A stretch of DNA of 64,000 bases from Osedax frankpressi. Its lineage: Eukaryota; Annelida; Polychaeta; Sabellida; Siboglinidae. The notes under the pieces were generated by a model. That model had not been told where the DNA came from and made no database searches. It was given only the letters and a program-made list of their open reading frames with translations. Positions 45,589-59,300 of this stretch are shown here, piece by piece (position 1 is the stretch's first letter; each line of letters starts with the position of its first letter). The DNA lies in contig OZ038314.1 in NCBI GenBank assembly GCA_964035775.1, positions 35,045,857 through 35,109,856 on the forward strand. The letters are read 5' to 3'. A program made the translations under genes and the position numbers.

Positions 45589-46907
45589 TATATAAATACT
45601 CAATTCAATAATAACTTTGTAATTGTTCTCGATTATTTTCAAAAATTAATATTTCTTCTTGATTTGCTAACTTTTTTTCATCCCATAATTTCATTCTATG
45701 AATTAGCATATCTATTCTAAAAAATTGTATTCGAAATATAAATGCAATATTTTAAAATGAGATGTATGTATACTTTATATGCAGTACATGCCATTGAATT
45801 TAAATACTCACAGATAATTTAGTCTGATCCTACAACTTTTAAAATTATAATAAAAAAATCCTAAGTTAGTAAACCCAAATAACTTTTGTTTATTCGATTA
45901 CAATAAACAATTTGTAAGTAATTTATTTATAATAAAAATAAATGTTATATTTAATATTTTATATTTAATTATTATTATTTAAATTTAAATTTAAAATATT
46001 TTTCAATTAAAAGAATAATATTAATTTAAATTAATTTATTTAATTTAAAATAAATAAATATACGTAACACTCGTTACATTTCTCTACTTTTTGATTACAT
46101 TTTCGTTACATTTCTCAACTTTTAAAGTTATTTTTAATTTAATATACGAAATAAATAAGTTATTATAATAGTAAATAAAATACTACTAAGTGCTATATTA
46201 TATTAAATTATTAGACATTAAATTGTATATAAATTAATAACTTTAAAAGCTAACAAATTAAAATAATAAATCCATTTTTCGAAGATAGCGATTTATAATT
46301 TTATTTCGGATTTACAAATTCAATTATAATTAATATTTAAATTTTATATATATAATTTATAAATATTGAATATATATTATCTTTGAAAATAATAAATGTG
46401 TATATGAAATATATACATAGGAATTAATATAATTATTGCATGATATATTATTTCACTTCCTTTTCCAATATGGCTAATTATTGAAACCCTTTCTTCAGAA
46501 CTGATATAATGATAATCTGTTGGTGTTTATATTATATTAACAAATAATAGATATATCATGCACATGACTCAGTAAATTATTTATGTCAATGAGATCAATA
46601 TAATGTTTGTAATTAACATGTAATTCATTATTGTAATTAAATTCAATATATTTATGAAATCTTAGTCAATGTTTAGATTTATATACTTCTCTAATTGTAC
46701 CGATATATATGGAAATATTATAATAATACCGCTATATAATATGGAAATATTATAATGTTATATTATATTATAATTTTAGTAAATAAATATGGTTTTCAAT
46801 TTTCAAACTATTAAAATATGGATTCACATAAGATATTATATGTACTATAAATGATATTATTATTATTTTAAAATTAATAATGATATATTATTAAAATTTA
46901 TAGTTAT

Positions 46908-46969
<62 letters not shown>

Positions 46970-48180
46970 AAATTAAAAAATTATACAAGTCATTATTTTA
47001 ATATCAATTATAAGAAAGTATCTTTTAAATAGTTATATTATTGAGAGATAATATATAGCAATACAAATATCCTTACATATTTATTGTTTTCTTATATTCT
47101 TAATTATCTAAAATCATACCTGCTAGATTAATTAATAAATTAATACTATTAATTAATAATTAACAATCTTGATTAGGTTGTGAGAGTTCTTACTAATTAT
47201 ATTTTCTATTTAAAACTAAATGTTTATTTTCCGTTGATTTGGATAAATCTAACCTAATTACGTCTAACGTTAATTATTATTATTTACTAAAATAATTATT
47301 ATGATTAATCTAAAGCTCTGCTCTATCATATACTACAGTATATTATAGTATACTACAGACTATATATAGATTATATATACTCATGAGCAGTTTAAATACA
47401 ATAATTCTTAAAATATTTATTTAAATAATATGTCATCATAAGATGAAATACAATTATCAAACCACTTTCATCATATGTAATTCAAATGAAATTACAGAAA
47501 TCAGCAAATATTTCATCAGCAAAAGCTTGGCAAAATCTTTAACCTATCAGAATTCATCAAATTCCTTTATGTGTACATTACCTGGCTAAAAAGAGAAATG
47601 CTCATCATTAGAGAATGAACTATCAACAAAACTTCCATTTTAAATCCCAATAAAGTTGAGGTAAATTAATTCATACATGGTAGAAAATAATCGGATACAT
47701 TTTTCTTTTAGATACTATAATACCGTTTCAATTATATTAATAGCAGTTCGTATATACATCAATTGATATTTCTAAGGTATATATCATTAATATACCAGAC
47801 TAAACTAAATACATATTAATATCTGTTATATGCCATATAAGACTGTAAAATGTGCATTACATTCTCGGATTAATTGAAAAGGTCTCAGTAATTTTAGTCT
47901 AAAATACAGGTGCTTGAACAAATATGCCAAAAAAATTTTACACAGGAAAAATATAATTAGACAATTGTATAAAAACACAAAGAATAAATTAAACTCATTA
48001 AAGTTCTTTCATATAGCTTACTATTCAAACAGCTAGATGTATTGGTTAACATTTCAGGATAAAGAAATATATGTTTTTATATATATATGTTTCTATATCC
48101 TGCATATTATCAACATTAAATTATATTATTATTTATAAAATATAATATAAGTTATTTAATATATATATATTATTAATCTA

Positions 48181-48226
<46 letters not shown>

Positions 48227-48900
48227 TATTAAAACTTAATTAATGTAGGAAATCACTTTTTTCATCTAAATAATTGTTGCTATTAAATAAGAGCTATAGA
48301 TACTTTCGACATCTTTGATTTTACAGATAACCTATTATTAATATTTTTAATGAAATATTGAATTATATTATAAACCATATGTTAGTCTTTTAATTTTTGT
48401 AGTTTTTTGAAAATATGCTCATTCAACCTGAACCAGGACACGCCCACTTTTCTGGAATATCACTACAGTCTACAACTCTCGCATTTACTTGATTACATGT
48501 GTTAATTAATGTCAGCGATGCAAAGATGTCAAGAAATACGTTGAATCATATGATAAGTATATTAATAATACATTAAATACATTAACCTGTATATGTATTC
48601 ATATATTTAACCTATTATTATTTTATATCATAACTATATATTAATATGCAAGCTTGCCTAAATGGCAAATGTTTATATTCAAATGATAATGATTTTTATT
48701 ATATGTCATAAATGTAATATTACATTGCATAAGCAATGTCTTCCTCCGTATGGTATAATATCAGATAGTATATTACATGTACCCTGAATCTGACCAAGCC
48801 TTCTAAAATAGCTAATGATATATTATCTTCGAAACGTTTCTTATTCATCTGTGATTCATCTAAAACTGTAAACATAGGGTGCGGTTTTTAATTAATAATA
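40600..48900. other. AT-rich non-coding DNA with TA microsatellites
   Basis: No recognisable gene on either strand. (TA)n runs lie at about 42299-42342, 45557-45579, 46913-46966 and 48186-48224. The 41580-42650 part is less AT-rich and holds a perfect 24-bp palindrome, but its translations show nothing familiar. Confidence 0.5.
41915..41938. repeat. Perfect 24-bp palindrome
   Basis: CACTCCTTACTG followed immediately by its exact reverse complement CAGTAAGGAGTG. The sequence CATCATCACTCCTTAC occurs as a direct repeat just before it. It might be a footprint or end of a small element. Confidence 0.9.
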
Positions 48901-48929
48901 ATTAATAATTAATAATAATTACTAAATAT

Positions 48930-50440
48930 ATCACAATAGATCATGTTATCATTAAAATTACCGATAATGACAATATTAATTCCACTGATCAAATTATAAT
49001 TACCGGAAAAGAAAAAAACACTACTGAAAATACTAAAAAACTTACCAGTTATTTAAATAATAAGTTTTACTACCTAAACAACGTTACTAGTGACATTATT
49101 GCTATCAAATTGACAATTAATCATTATAAAATTAACAATTTAAAAATCCTTCTCCGAAATTTTGAAAAATACAATCACTGATTCCTTTCCGAAACAAGTT
49201 GATATTATAATTAACAAACAAACTAAAATACTAGATTTTAAGTGCAATACTACAATAGCACTTATATGAAAAATTAAGAAAAAAATGCTCATTATATTAA
49301 AACATTTTTAATTATTTAGAGATTGACTTTCAATCAATTAGTAATATAAATATACAAAATACATAACTTTTAATACATTTACAACTACATTCATTATAGA
49401 TGTATTACTTAATTCTAGACAAAAACTAAAAAATTCACTTTATTCTAAATTGTTCATACATAAACAATTATCACAAAATGATTATACATTTGGTAGAATA
49501 CTTTACCATGGCATGAAAAATAAGAAACTTAGAAACTGTAAAGTTCTACTAAATTTTAAAACAAACAATAATTAATGCGAACAATAGAGAACAAATTACA
49601 GGCACAAACAATTGTTTGTATGTCATTGTTTGTATGGCCATAGTTAACTATGGCAATTAACTGATACTGACATCGCTGAACTTACTAAATCTTATAATAC
49701 ATATATTTACACTTTCAAAACAATTAATTAATTAATCTTGTCAAAAAAATTATCTACTCATATTTGATAGCATACATTCACGGAAACCTGTTTTATTTGC
49801 ATTACAGAAACTTGGTTAAAAATTAATACAAATATTCCCTTACAAAATAACAACAACATGTACCACCAACATCGTAAAGATTTACGTAATGGTGGAGGTG
49901 TTGGTATAATGGTTAGAAATGCTTAAACATAATATCGAAGAAGAAACATCATTTAACTGAATGTGAAACTGTGAAAATTATTAATTCTTTTAATCATATA
50001 AACTTCATAATTTACATAATATATATCGACCACTTAATTCTGACTATAATATTTTCTTGACTTTTTTTTATTTATTTCACTAATAATCCTACATATCAAA
50101 ATAATCGGTGATTTTAATATGCCTCTAAATCATAATAACAACAATGCAACATAATTTATAAATATTCTATATTTATTAGGGTATCACCAGCATGTTACTT
50201 TTCCTACTCACCAACACGGAAACATACTTGATTTAATAATAACCACTAATTACTCTATTTTAATAGCTAACATAAACATAGCTACAAATACTACCGCTGA
50301 TCACTTTACCCCTAAATTGCACACTAAACTAACAAATATAACTTATCGACAATTGAACTACATACACTATACTGCTCTAAAAACTAATATAACTAAAGTA
50401 TACAACAAACAAACTAAAACTGACTTAAAATATGAATCTT
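48930..50440 (+). mobile_element. Decayed LINE (ORF1 and endonuclease), second copy
   Basis: Broken plus-strand frames show an ORF1-like part (ENTKKLTSYLNN; KLFIHKQLSQNDYTFGRILY). An apurinic-like endonuclease follows, with CFICITETWLK, DLRNGGGVGIMVRNA, IIGDFNMPLN, THQHGNILDLIITT and TTADHFTP. The ETWL, GDFN and DH motifs in this order are those of CR1/L2-like or related non-LTR endonucleases. The sequence degenerates after about 50440 without a recognisable reverse transcriptase. Stops are scattered, so it is an old copy. It is the same family as the fragment in RPB1 intron 24. Confidence 0.7.
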
Positions 50441-52178
50441 AAGTCTTAATTGAATAATTGAAAATAACTATGACAATAATATATTCATAATAAATCACCA
50501 CAATCCCGTGAATTTAACTATATAAATCTATTTACAGCAACGATGCATGATGAGTATATATTATAAAAACTGTTTTAAAAATCTTTTTATATAGAAAACG
50601 TGAATCAGTTGACCTATTATTAATAATTGATGCATAATATTAGTTAATAAATATAATACAATATGAAGGTCTTTATATATTTTTCATTAAATATGCAATG
50701 AAAATATCTTTAATTATTTTTATTAGTTCATGAAATAATTTACAAAACTACTATATCTAAGTTTTCTGTTTTCTAGGATAATAATATAGTAAGCAATATG
50801 AATATAATTATAATTAAAGTATTGAATGGATTGAAAAACTACAATCGAATGTCCAGAATACATCTACATTTCTAAATAATATCTATGTTTTTTATATAAA
50901 CAAAGATTATATTTTAATTTGATATTTAAAAAAAATATATAGTTTTCAAATTAAAAATTAGGTAAATACTTATATTATAATTCTTATATATATTACAATT
51001 ATATTGAATTATATGCTTACATGCAATTTAGTATAACACATTATTAAACTCTCCCTAATACTCGATATTATATTATCGCTCTAATAATTAAAAAAATATT
51101 GTTTGTTTATTACTATAATAAAATTGTATATATGATGGATATATGATATTATATCATAATATTATATTTTAAATGAATAATGTTGATATTATAACAGATT
51201 AACACTTGTTATTATATTAATATATAATTAATTATATATAATATAATACTAATCAGTTTTTTCAATATTACTATTATCATAAATAATTGATTAAGTTAAT
51301 AATTTAACTTACTTTTTGCTATCAAGTTAGGAAATCTACGTGTCATATATAACAATGTGAATTGGCTACATCCATTACATACTTTGTTTAAATAATTGAT
51401 TACAGGCTATGATATTAGTTTGGAGTTTATGTAATATATTATTAAATGAATGATAATATATACATGAGTTATTATCAGTTATAATAAAACCCTGTATTGT
51501 TTAATAACGAAGACAATCTATAGTCGATACATGATTAAATTGCCAGCCGACCACACAACTGTAGATAGAAAACTTGCTGATGATACATGACTATTAAACT
51601 AAGATGTCGATTACATAGGACTAGATAAATAACTTACTTATGATATAAACGATCTTTTTATGTTAAACTTTTTTAGGCCTGATACTAATGTGAGTCGCAA
51701 TATTTATGAAACTAATTAAATAGTGTTTAACATATTATTAAATCAAGTCTTCATAAATGTTATTCCATGGTATATATCTTCCCTCAATTATGTAATAATC
51801 GCTTGTTGGTGCAATATCAAAACAAACTAGATTTTAAAGATATCTCATATCCTAGATTATTTTAATTAAATATCATTCATGATCTAGTTCTGACATTGCT
51901 GTTTATATTTTCGTATACTTTATACTAATACTATTATAATATATATTATATGATATTAAAATGATCTTTGATTGCTTTGATTAAAGAATAAACAGAGAAA
52001 CATTAAAATGAATTATTTTGCATATGATTCTAATTTAAAATTTATTTATTATACAGTCTATTTAATTTGAATAAATTACTCATTAGTTTTTAAATATTAA
52101 GATTGGATCTTAGCTAAAGTGTTTAATAAATGATCGCAGCTCACCTATAATTAAATAGTTATACTTATATTACATTTC
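50440..52178. other. ESF1 5' flank, AT-rich
   Basis: No gene recognised between the LINE remnant and the ESF1 start. A slightly less AT-rich part at 51480-51670 did not translate to anything familiar. The ESF1 promoter must lie within this stretch, but nothing marks it. Confidence 0.4.
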
Positions 52179-53303
52179 ATGTCAACTAAAGAAATGCAGT
52201 CAGATGACAGATTTAAACATATCGGAAAAGATCCGCGATTCCGTGAATTAAGACGAAAAGATCGTAAAGTCGCAATCGACAAGCGATTTAAAGGAATGTT
52301 CAAAGATGACCAGTTTAAAGTTTATAGATTAATATTCATAAGCTCTATTTTATAGTCAGAATATATATTTGTTTATATATATAAATATATGTTTTTTCAA
52401 ATATAACTCATTACTAAAATGATTATTATTAATGGCATTTTCAATGATATGATGTTTTATTTACATTGTGTTTTTTAGGTGAAATGTTTAATGGATAAAA
52501 GAGGCAAGCCGATCAAGAAGTCCAGTATAGATCATCTGAGAAGGTATTACGACTTAGAAAGCAGTGACGAGGATGAAGATGATTCAAAAAAATATATTTC
52601 AGTTGATAAAGATGCCGTAATAAAATCCAAAAAGAACGTTAAAATTCCTAAAGCGGGTTATTCAATATTTTAGATGTACAATTGTCATTTCATAAAATAT
52701 TAATAATAATTAATTATCTAATTTAATTGTTTCCCATTTATTAATTATATATTTATTTAAATGTTTTTTGAAAGCATGTGGTATTTATGATTTAATTTAA
52801 AATGATTCTATATAGAAGCGCCTGACAGATTATATTTATTTAATTAATATATTTAATTCAACATAAACATTAAAACAGATAATAAAGAGGACACAGATTC
52901 AAATAACGATATACAAAAACAAGATGAATCAGAATATGAGTCATCTGAAATTGATTCTAGCGATCAAGAAACACCTCGTTAATTTCAATCTATTAAAATA
53001 TTACTTGGTTTTAATCCTATGGAATTTGTTTACTTTTGATCAATTGTTTTAAATACATTTAAAATAATTTGATGTCAATATATATATACTATTATATATT
53101 TAAGTTATTATATATAAATATTATTATGAATATTCAATTTATGGTTACAAATGTATCGAGTTGATATGTCTATTTCTATAAACCTCTATTGTAAGGTACT
53201 AATACTGTTATATGTTCTAATTAATTAGATGAAAGGGATTTACTAAGAGACCAAGGTTCTTCGACATCCGATGATGATTCCGAAGACACAGATTCTGAGA
53301 TAG
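52179..53303 (+). CDS. ESF1: ESF1 exons 1-4: N-terminal motif and acidic region
   Basis: Exon 1 holds the conserved DPRF..L..KDRKV.IDKRF..MF motif of the ESF1 N-terminus. Exon 2 starts [20 protein letters not shown], then the [13 protein letters not shown] stretch. Exons 3 and 4 are short and acidic ([30 protein letters not shown]). The acidic region is far shorter than in human ESF1, where it spans over 200 residues. Intron phases link all four without a break. Confidence 0.9.
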
Positions 53304-56300
53304 GTTTCATTACTTCGCATATAAAAACTCTCGTTACGGATGACCAATCTAAATAGTTTGTTTACAATACGAGTATATCGAGGTGGATTAACAGATTAGA
53401 TGACAGCTGGTCAGAACTTATCACACCACTCGCGGGTAAACAATTGTGACATAACGCCCTACCTATACGGACTTTAGTTAAAAGTAGAGAGAATTGACTG
53501 CAATACCTCATTCCTGTATATTTACAACATAATACCTCTTTGTCTACACATTTCTACTAAAACAGATTACAATAGCATTATGACACATAATACGACAAGA
53601 TTACAATAACATTACACCAATATAATATGACAAATACATATGTTATGTGTTACAAATGTTACATGTAAAACAAATTCAACATATAACAAATTATATGTCT
53701 TTTTTTTCCAAAAAACATTTTTTTTGAAAATCATAATTTTTTCTTAATTATCAAATTTAAAATTATCCTTATGTAATTTGTTAAATAACAATTAACTAAA
53801 CCTAAACATGTGTTAAAATTTTGAGTGTAAATAATTAATTTTCATGAAATACCCCGCATTTAATGCAAAATTTGCATACAAATGCATGCTTTTTTTTCTC
53901 GCTATAATACCCCTTAAAATGTAAATTTGTTCGATTTTTTTATCACATTGTAGTTGTAATATCCTATATTTTAACGTAAAAGTACTGAAAATGGAAAATT
54001 ATAGGTGTTTATAATTTTTAAAATTATAAACAAAAATGGATAAAAAAATGAATTATAATAATAATTATAAAATTATTATAATAATAATAAAATAATCCTT
54101 ATATTAACTTTTTTGCAGCTCTTTTTAATAATTTTGACACTTTTCACCAATCCGTCTACCTCCATCCCGTAGAGTTTGACCACAAATGGTCCGAACTTGA
54201 CCAAAACGTCGCGATGACCGAAGCGGTCACTCGCCGACTGGCCGTAATGAACATGGACTGGGACCGCATCAAGGCAATAGACCTGCTCGTACTGTTCAAT
54301 AGCTTCAAACCCGCTGAGGCCGTACTGCGTTCTGTATCGGTGTGTAGCCGTTCAATCCACCTTTTCAATCGCGTCTTAATAGCTCCATAAACGCATTCTA
54401 ACAACATTGCTAACTATCTCTGTACTTTTCTTATTAACAATTCCTAACCTCTCCTTAACCACCTCCTATAACACCTGCCATTGCCTTAACTATCTACTTT
54501 CCTTATTAACAATTCCTAACCTCTCCTTAACCACCTCCTATAACACCTGCCATTGCCTTAACTAGCTACTTTTCTTATTAACAATTCCTAAACCACCTCC
54601 TATAACACCTGCCATTGCCTTAACTATCTACTTTTCTTATTAACAATTCCTAACCTCTCCTTAACCACCTCCTATAACTAGCTATTTCAATTATTTCTGA
54701 TAATTAGTTAAAATGGTATTATCGAATAGTAGATTTTAACAGATTTAAAGTAAATATATTAAAATCCTATTACAATTAGTTTATGATAATGTTTATTTTA
54801 ATATTTCATCTGGTAATTATTAATATATTATTAATAAATTGTCTACCCAGGAAAACATCCAAGTCATTTTATTTTCTGTTATTTAATAAAAGTAAAATAA
54901 AATTTTTATTTATATTAAAATATATTATGTTTAAGTTTTATTTAAAATAATTATATAAGATTATGTAATAGTTATTGTATTATCTGATTATTATATCATC
55001 TGGTTAATATAAATATACAACTGTATGTATCTATGTATATGTTATATCTAGAAGCTTATTAATAGATCATTTTAATTGACTCTAACATGTAATTATGATT
55101 TATAGATATACACCTCAGATTTCGGCAAGGAAGAAATGAAAAATGAAAATATCAATGGACCAAAAGAATTAATTGCGGAAAATAACAAAAAAATACCAAA
55201 AAACCAAGGTATCTTTTACATTACATCTTTTATATAATATATTAAGTTCAGAGTGGGCATTAGTTTATAAATGTGAAAGCCTCATTTTATCCAGTTAAAT
55301 AATAAATGCACATATATTCTTTAAAAATAGTCAATATTTTGGTAGATAATTTAAGAGTAACTAATCAGAAAAAAATAAACAAAATATACACTTTAAAAGT
55401 TTAAATCATTGTTATTTGATACATTACATTTAATTTTTAATAGTTTATGTTCATTGTAGCCATAAATGTAGATATTAAATTATTAAAACTTGCTGATTTA
55501 GTTAAATATGAATATACCTAATACTATCTTATGTTATGATTAATTATTTAATTCTTTGTTCTTCATGGCATCAGTTAGTTGTTTAAATATTATTTAATAA
55601 TCATTTAAAGATATTTTCTATTATATAATTATTATCAAATAAATAATTACACCAGTTGTATTCAATATATTTATTTATGAATTAATATATCAAGTTATGT
55701 TACTCGCGAAAACATTTATTATTAAAATACTAAATTTATATTATCAACTCGAAGAATCTAATTCACCGTTCACTTTCGACTACAACTCGTGTTAATTGCG
55801 CGTAATCTTGCGTATCTCGACACGTCTCACCGTCGCTGCCCCCCCCCCACACCCCCCACACCGCCCCCCCACACCCCACACACCCCCACTCCCCCACACA
55901 GAATCCGACTACCATCGCGAGACTCTGCGTCGTTACCAGATCAAACGGTTGCGCTATTTCTACGCGGTGCTGGAATGCGATACTCCCGAAACCGCCTCCG
56001 CCATCTACGACAACTGCGACGGCCTAGAGTATGAGACCAGCAGCGCGAAACTGGATCTCAGGTTCTATTCCCTCGATTCGTAAGACTCGCTCGTTTGCCC
56101 ACGTGATATCGTATTATAATTACAATAGAACCAAACGATTACTATTATTTCAATTACCAATTACCACAGCACTCTTATTTAATGCTTTGTTTTCTTGTGA
56201 ATATATATAATTTTACCTATAGTATTATTATATATATTCATGTTTTATCATTCTATCGTATACAATTGACCCTATAATTGAATGTATATAGTATAATATA

Positions 56301-59300
56301 ATATAATTATTAAATTAACTGTTTAATAAATAGCTAGTTATATAAATATATCTTCTTATTAAAATCAATATTTGTGGAAACTAACTTTTATTTGAAAATT
56401 CAGAGTAGAAATAAAATAGAATAATTTGATATGTTACTTTAATCTTTAAATTTATTGTATAAAATAATTATGAATTTTTCATTTGCTGATTTTTAATAAA
56501 TTTCTAAGTTCATTTTATTAAAAGTTTTAATTATTTTGTTATAAAAATATATTTGTTTTATATTAATTAGTATTATTAATATAAGTATATACTGAATATA
56601 TTTAGTTATTAATTAATTGTATTCTTGGTTTATTTATGGTTTACTTCACTATTTATATTAATATTATAGAAATGCTACAAAATTAATGTCAACTATTTTC
56701 GTTGAATCATAATCAGATCAAATTCTGTTTTCTTATCTTAACATTTATCTACGACCTAGAAAATGAGATATTCATGTTACATTATCTAATGAAATTTAAT
56801 AAAATCTAATTATGCATTTAATGTTTTTGTAATGTTTGTAATTGATAAATGATTTGAATGATTTTAAATAAGTCCTGAATAATAATAATAATAAGTGTAT
56901 CACCTGAATACAGGAATTCATGTGAATTTGTTTATCAGGTATATTCCGGATGATTTTGTATTCGACGAAAAGGACTTAAAGAGTTCTGCTCATGACATTC
57001 CAGTCACCTACAAACCCAGCATCTTCATTACAACTGCGCTGCAACAATCAGCGGTCAGTTATATTCACTTTCTGCTGACCTTTGCAACACATAATTAACC
57101 CCGACTAGAGGCATATATTGTACACTTGACTAATGACATGTGTTGTATACTTGACTAATGACATGCATTGCATGCTCGACCACGTCATTCTTTTCTTGAT
57201 GCGTATTATAAATCATTGATACCGAGATTCGAATGATCTTAACATCTTAACATCGGTTGTTTGAAATAATGCCTTCAAAATGTCGGAATTGCAGGTGGAA
57301 TTGACGTGGGATGAAACTAACAAAGACAGAACTGCGCTGACGATGAGGAAGTTTGATAAGGCTAAATTGGACTCCATGGATATGCACGTCTACATGGAAA
57401 CATCTTCAGATAGCGACAGCAAACCAAATCAATATGGTCTTTATACGTTATTAATATTGTTTTTCTATTATTTATACAAATTCTCACTTATTTCCAAATA
57501 ACATTTAATAAGTTTTCATAGTCATCGGTACAATTGTTTCTATATTTAATATTACCACCGATTGAAGTTCTAAACTTTAATCTATCCAACTAACTAAATT
57601 GAATTCTTAAAAATTATATTCATTTATTTTATAAAGTGAATATACTTTTTAGTTTAGTATACAATTCAGTTTAATGACAAACATACTTCAAAGGTAATAT
57701 TGGATTTGAATATATATATTTTCTTTATTTTACAAGTGACAGTATATTGTTTTCTTGATATGTCATTCTGCTAAATATTATTTATTAATTACTATAAAGT
57801 AATTGGATCAAATTTAGGCGAACACAAATCATTTTAGATTAACTATTAAACTAAAATATTAAACCTAAAGTGAATACATTTGATACATCATGTAATCACC
57901 TATATTAGTGTATTTCCCATATCAACTGTATGTCCTAATGTCTCTAATGTAAGTCCTAATGTCTCTAATGTATGTCCTAATGTCCCTAATGTATGTCATA
58001 ATGTCTCTAATGTATGTCCTAATATCTCTAATGTATGTCCTAATGTCTCTAATGTATGTCCTAATGTTTCTAATGTATGTCCTAATGTCTCTAATGTATG
58101 TCCTAATGTCCCTAATGTATGTCATAATGTCTCTAATGTATGTCCTAATATCTCTAATGTATGTCCTAATGTCTCTAATGTATTTCCTAATGTCCCTAAT
58201 GTATGTCCTAATGTCCCTAATGTATGTCCTAATGTCTCTAATGTATGTCCTAATGTCCCTAATGTATGTCCTAATGACCCTAATGTATGTCCTAATGTCC
58301 CTAATGTATGTCCTAATGACCCTAATGTATGTCCTAATGTCTCTAATGTATGTCCTATGTCTCTAATGTATGTCCTAATGTCTCTAATGTATGTCCTAAT
58401 GTCTCTAATGTATGTCCTAATGTCTCTAATGTATGTCCTAATGTCTCTAATGTATGTCCTAATGTCTCTAATGTATGTCCTAATATCTCTAATGTATGTC
58501 CTAATGTCTCTAATGTATGTCCTAATGTCTCTAATGTATGTCCTAATGTCTCTAATGTATGTCCTATGTCTCTAATGTATGTCCTAATGTCCCTAATGTA
58601 TGTCCTAATGACCCTAATGTATGTCCTAATGTCCCTAATGTAAGTCCTAATGTCCCTAATGTATGTCCTAATGTCTCTAATGTATGTCCTAATGTCTCTA
58701 ATGTATGTCCTATGTCTCTAATGTATGTCCTAATGTCTCTAATGTATGTCCTAATGTCTCTAATGTATGTCCTAATGTCTCTAATGTATGTCCTAATGTC
58801 CCTAATGTATGTCCTAATGTCTCTAATGTATGTCCTAATGACCCTAATGTATGTCCTAATGTCTCTAATGTATGTCCTATGTCTCTAATGTATGTCCTAA
58901 TGTCTCTAATGTATGTCCTAATGTCCCTAATGTATGTCCTAATGTCTCTAATGTATGTCCTAATGTCCCTAATGTATGTCCTAATGTCCCTAATGTATGT
59001 CCTAATGTCTCTAATGTAAGTCCTAATGTCTCTAATGTATGTCCTAATATCTCTAATGTATGTCCTAATGTCTCTAATGTATGTCCTAATGTCTCTAATG
59101 TAAGTCCTAATGTCTCTAATGTATGTCCTAATGTCTCTAATGTATGTCCTAATGTCTCTAATGTATGTCCTAATGTCTCTAATGTATGTCATAATGTCTC
59201 TAATGTATGTCCTAATGTCTCTAATGTATGTCCTAATGTCTCTAATGTATGTCCTAATGTCTCTAATGTATGTCCTAATGTCCCTAATGTATGTCCTAAT

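Noticed and set aside
54156-54407. Minus-strand 83-residue frame
   Set aside because: Antisense shadow of ESF1 exon 5, whose plus-strand frame encodes [12 protein letters not shown].
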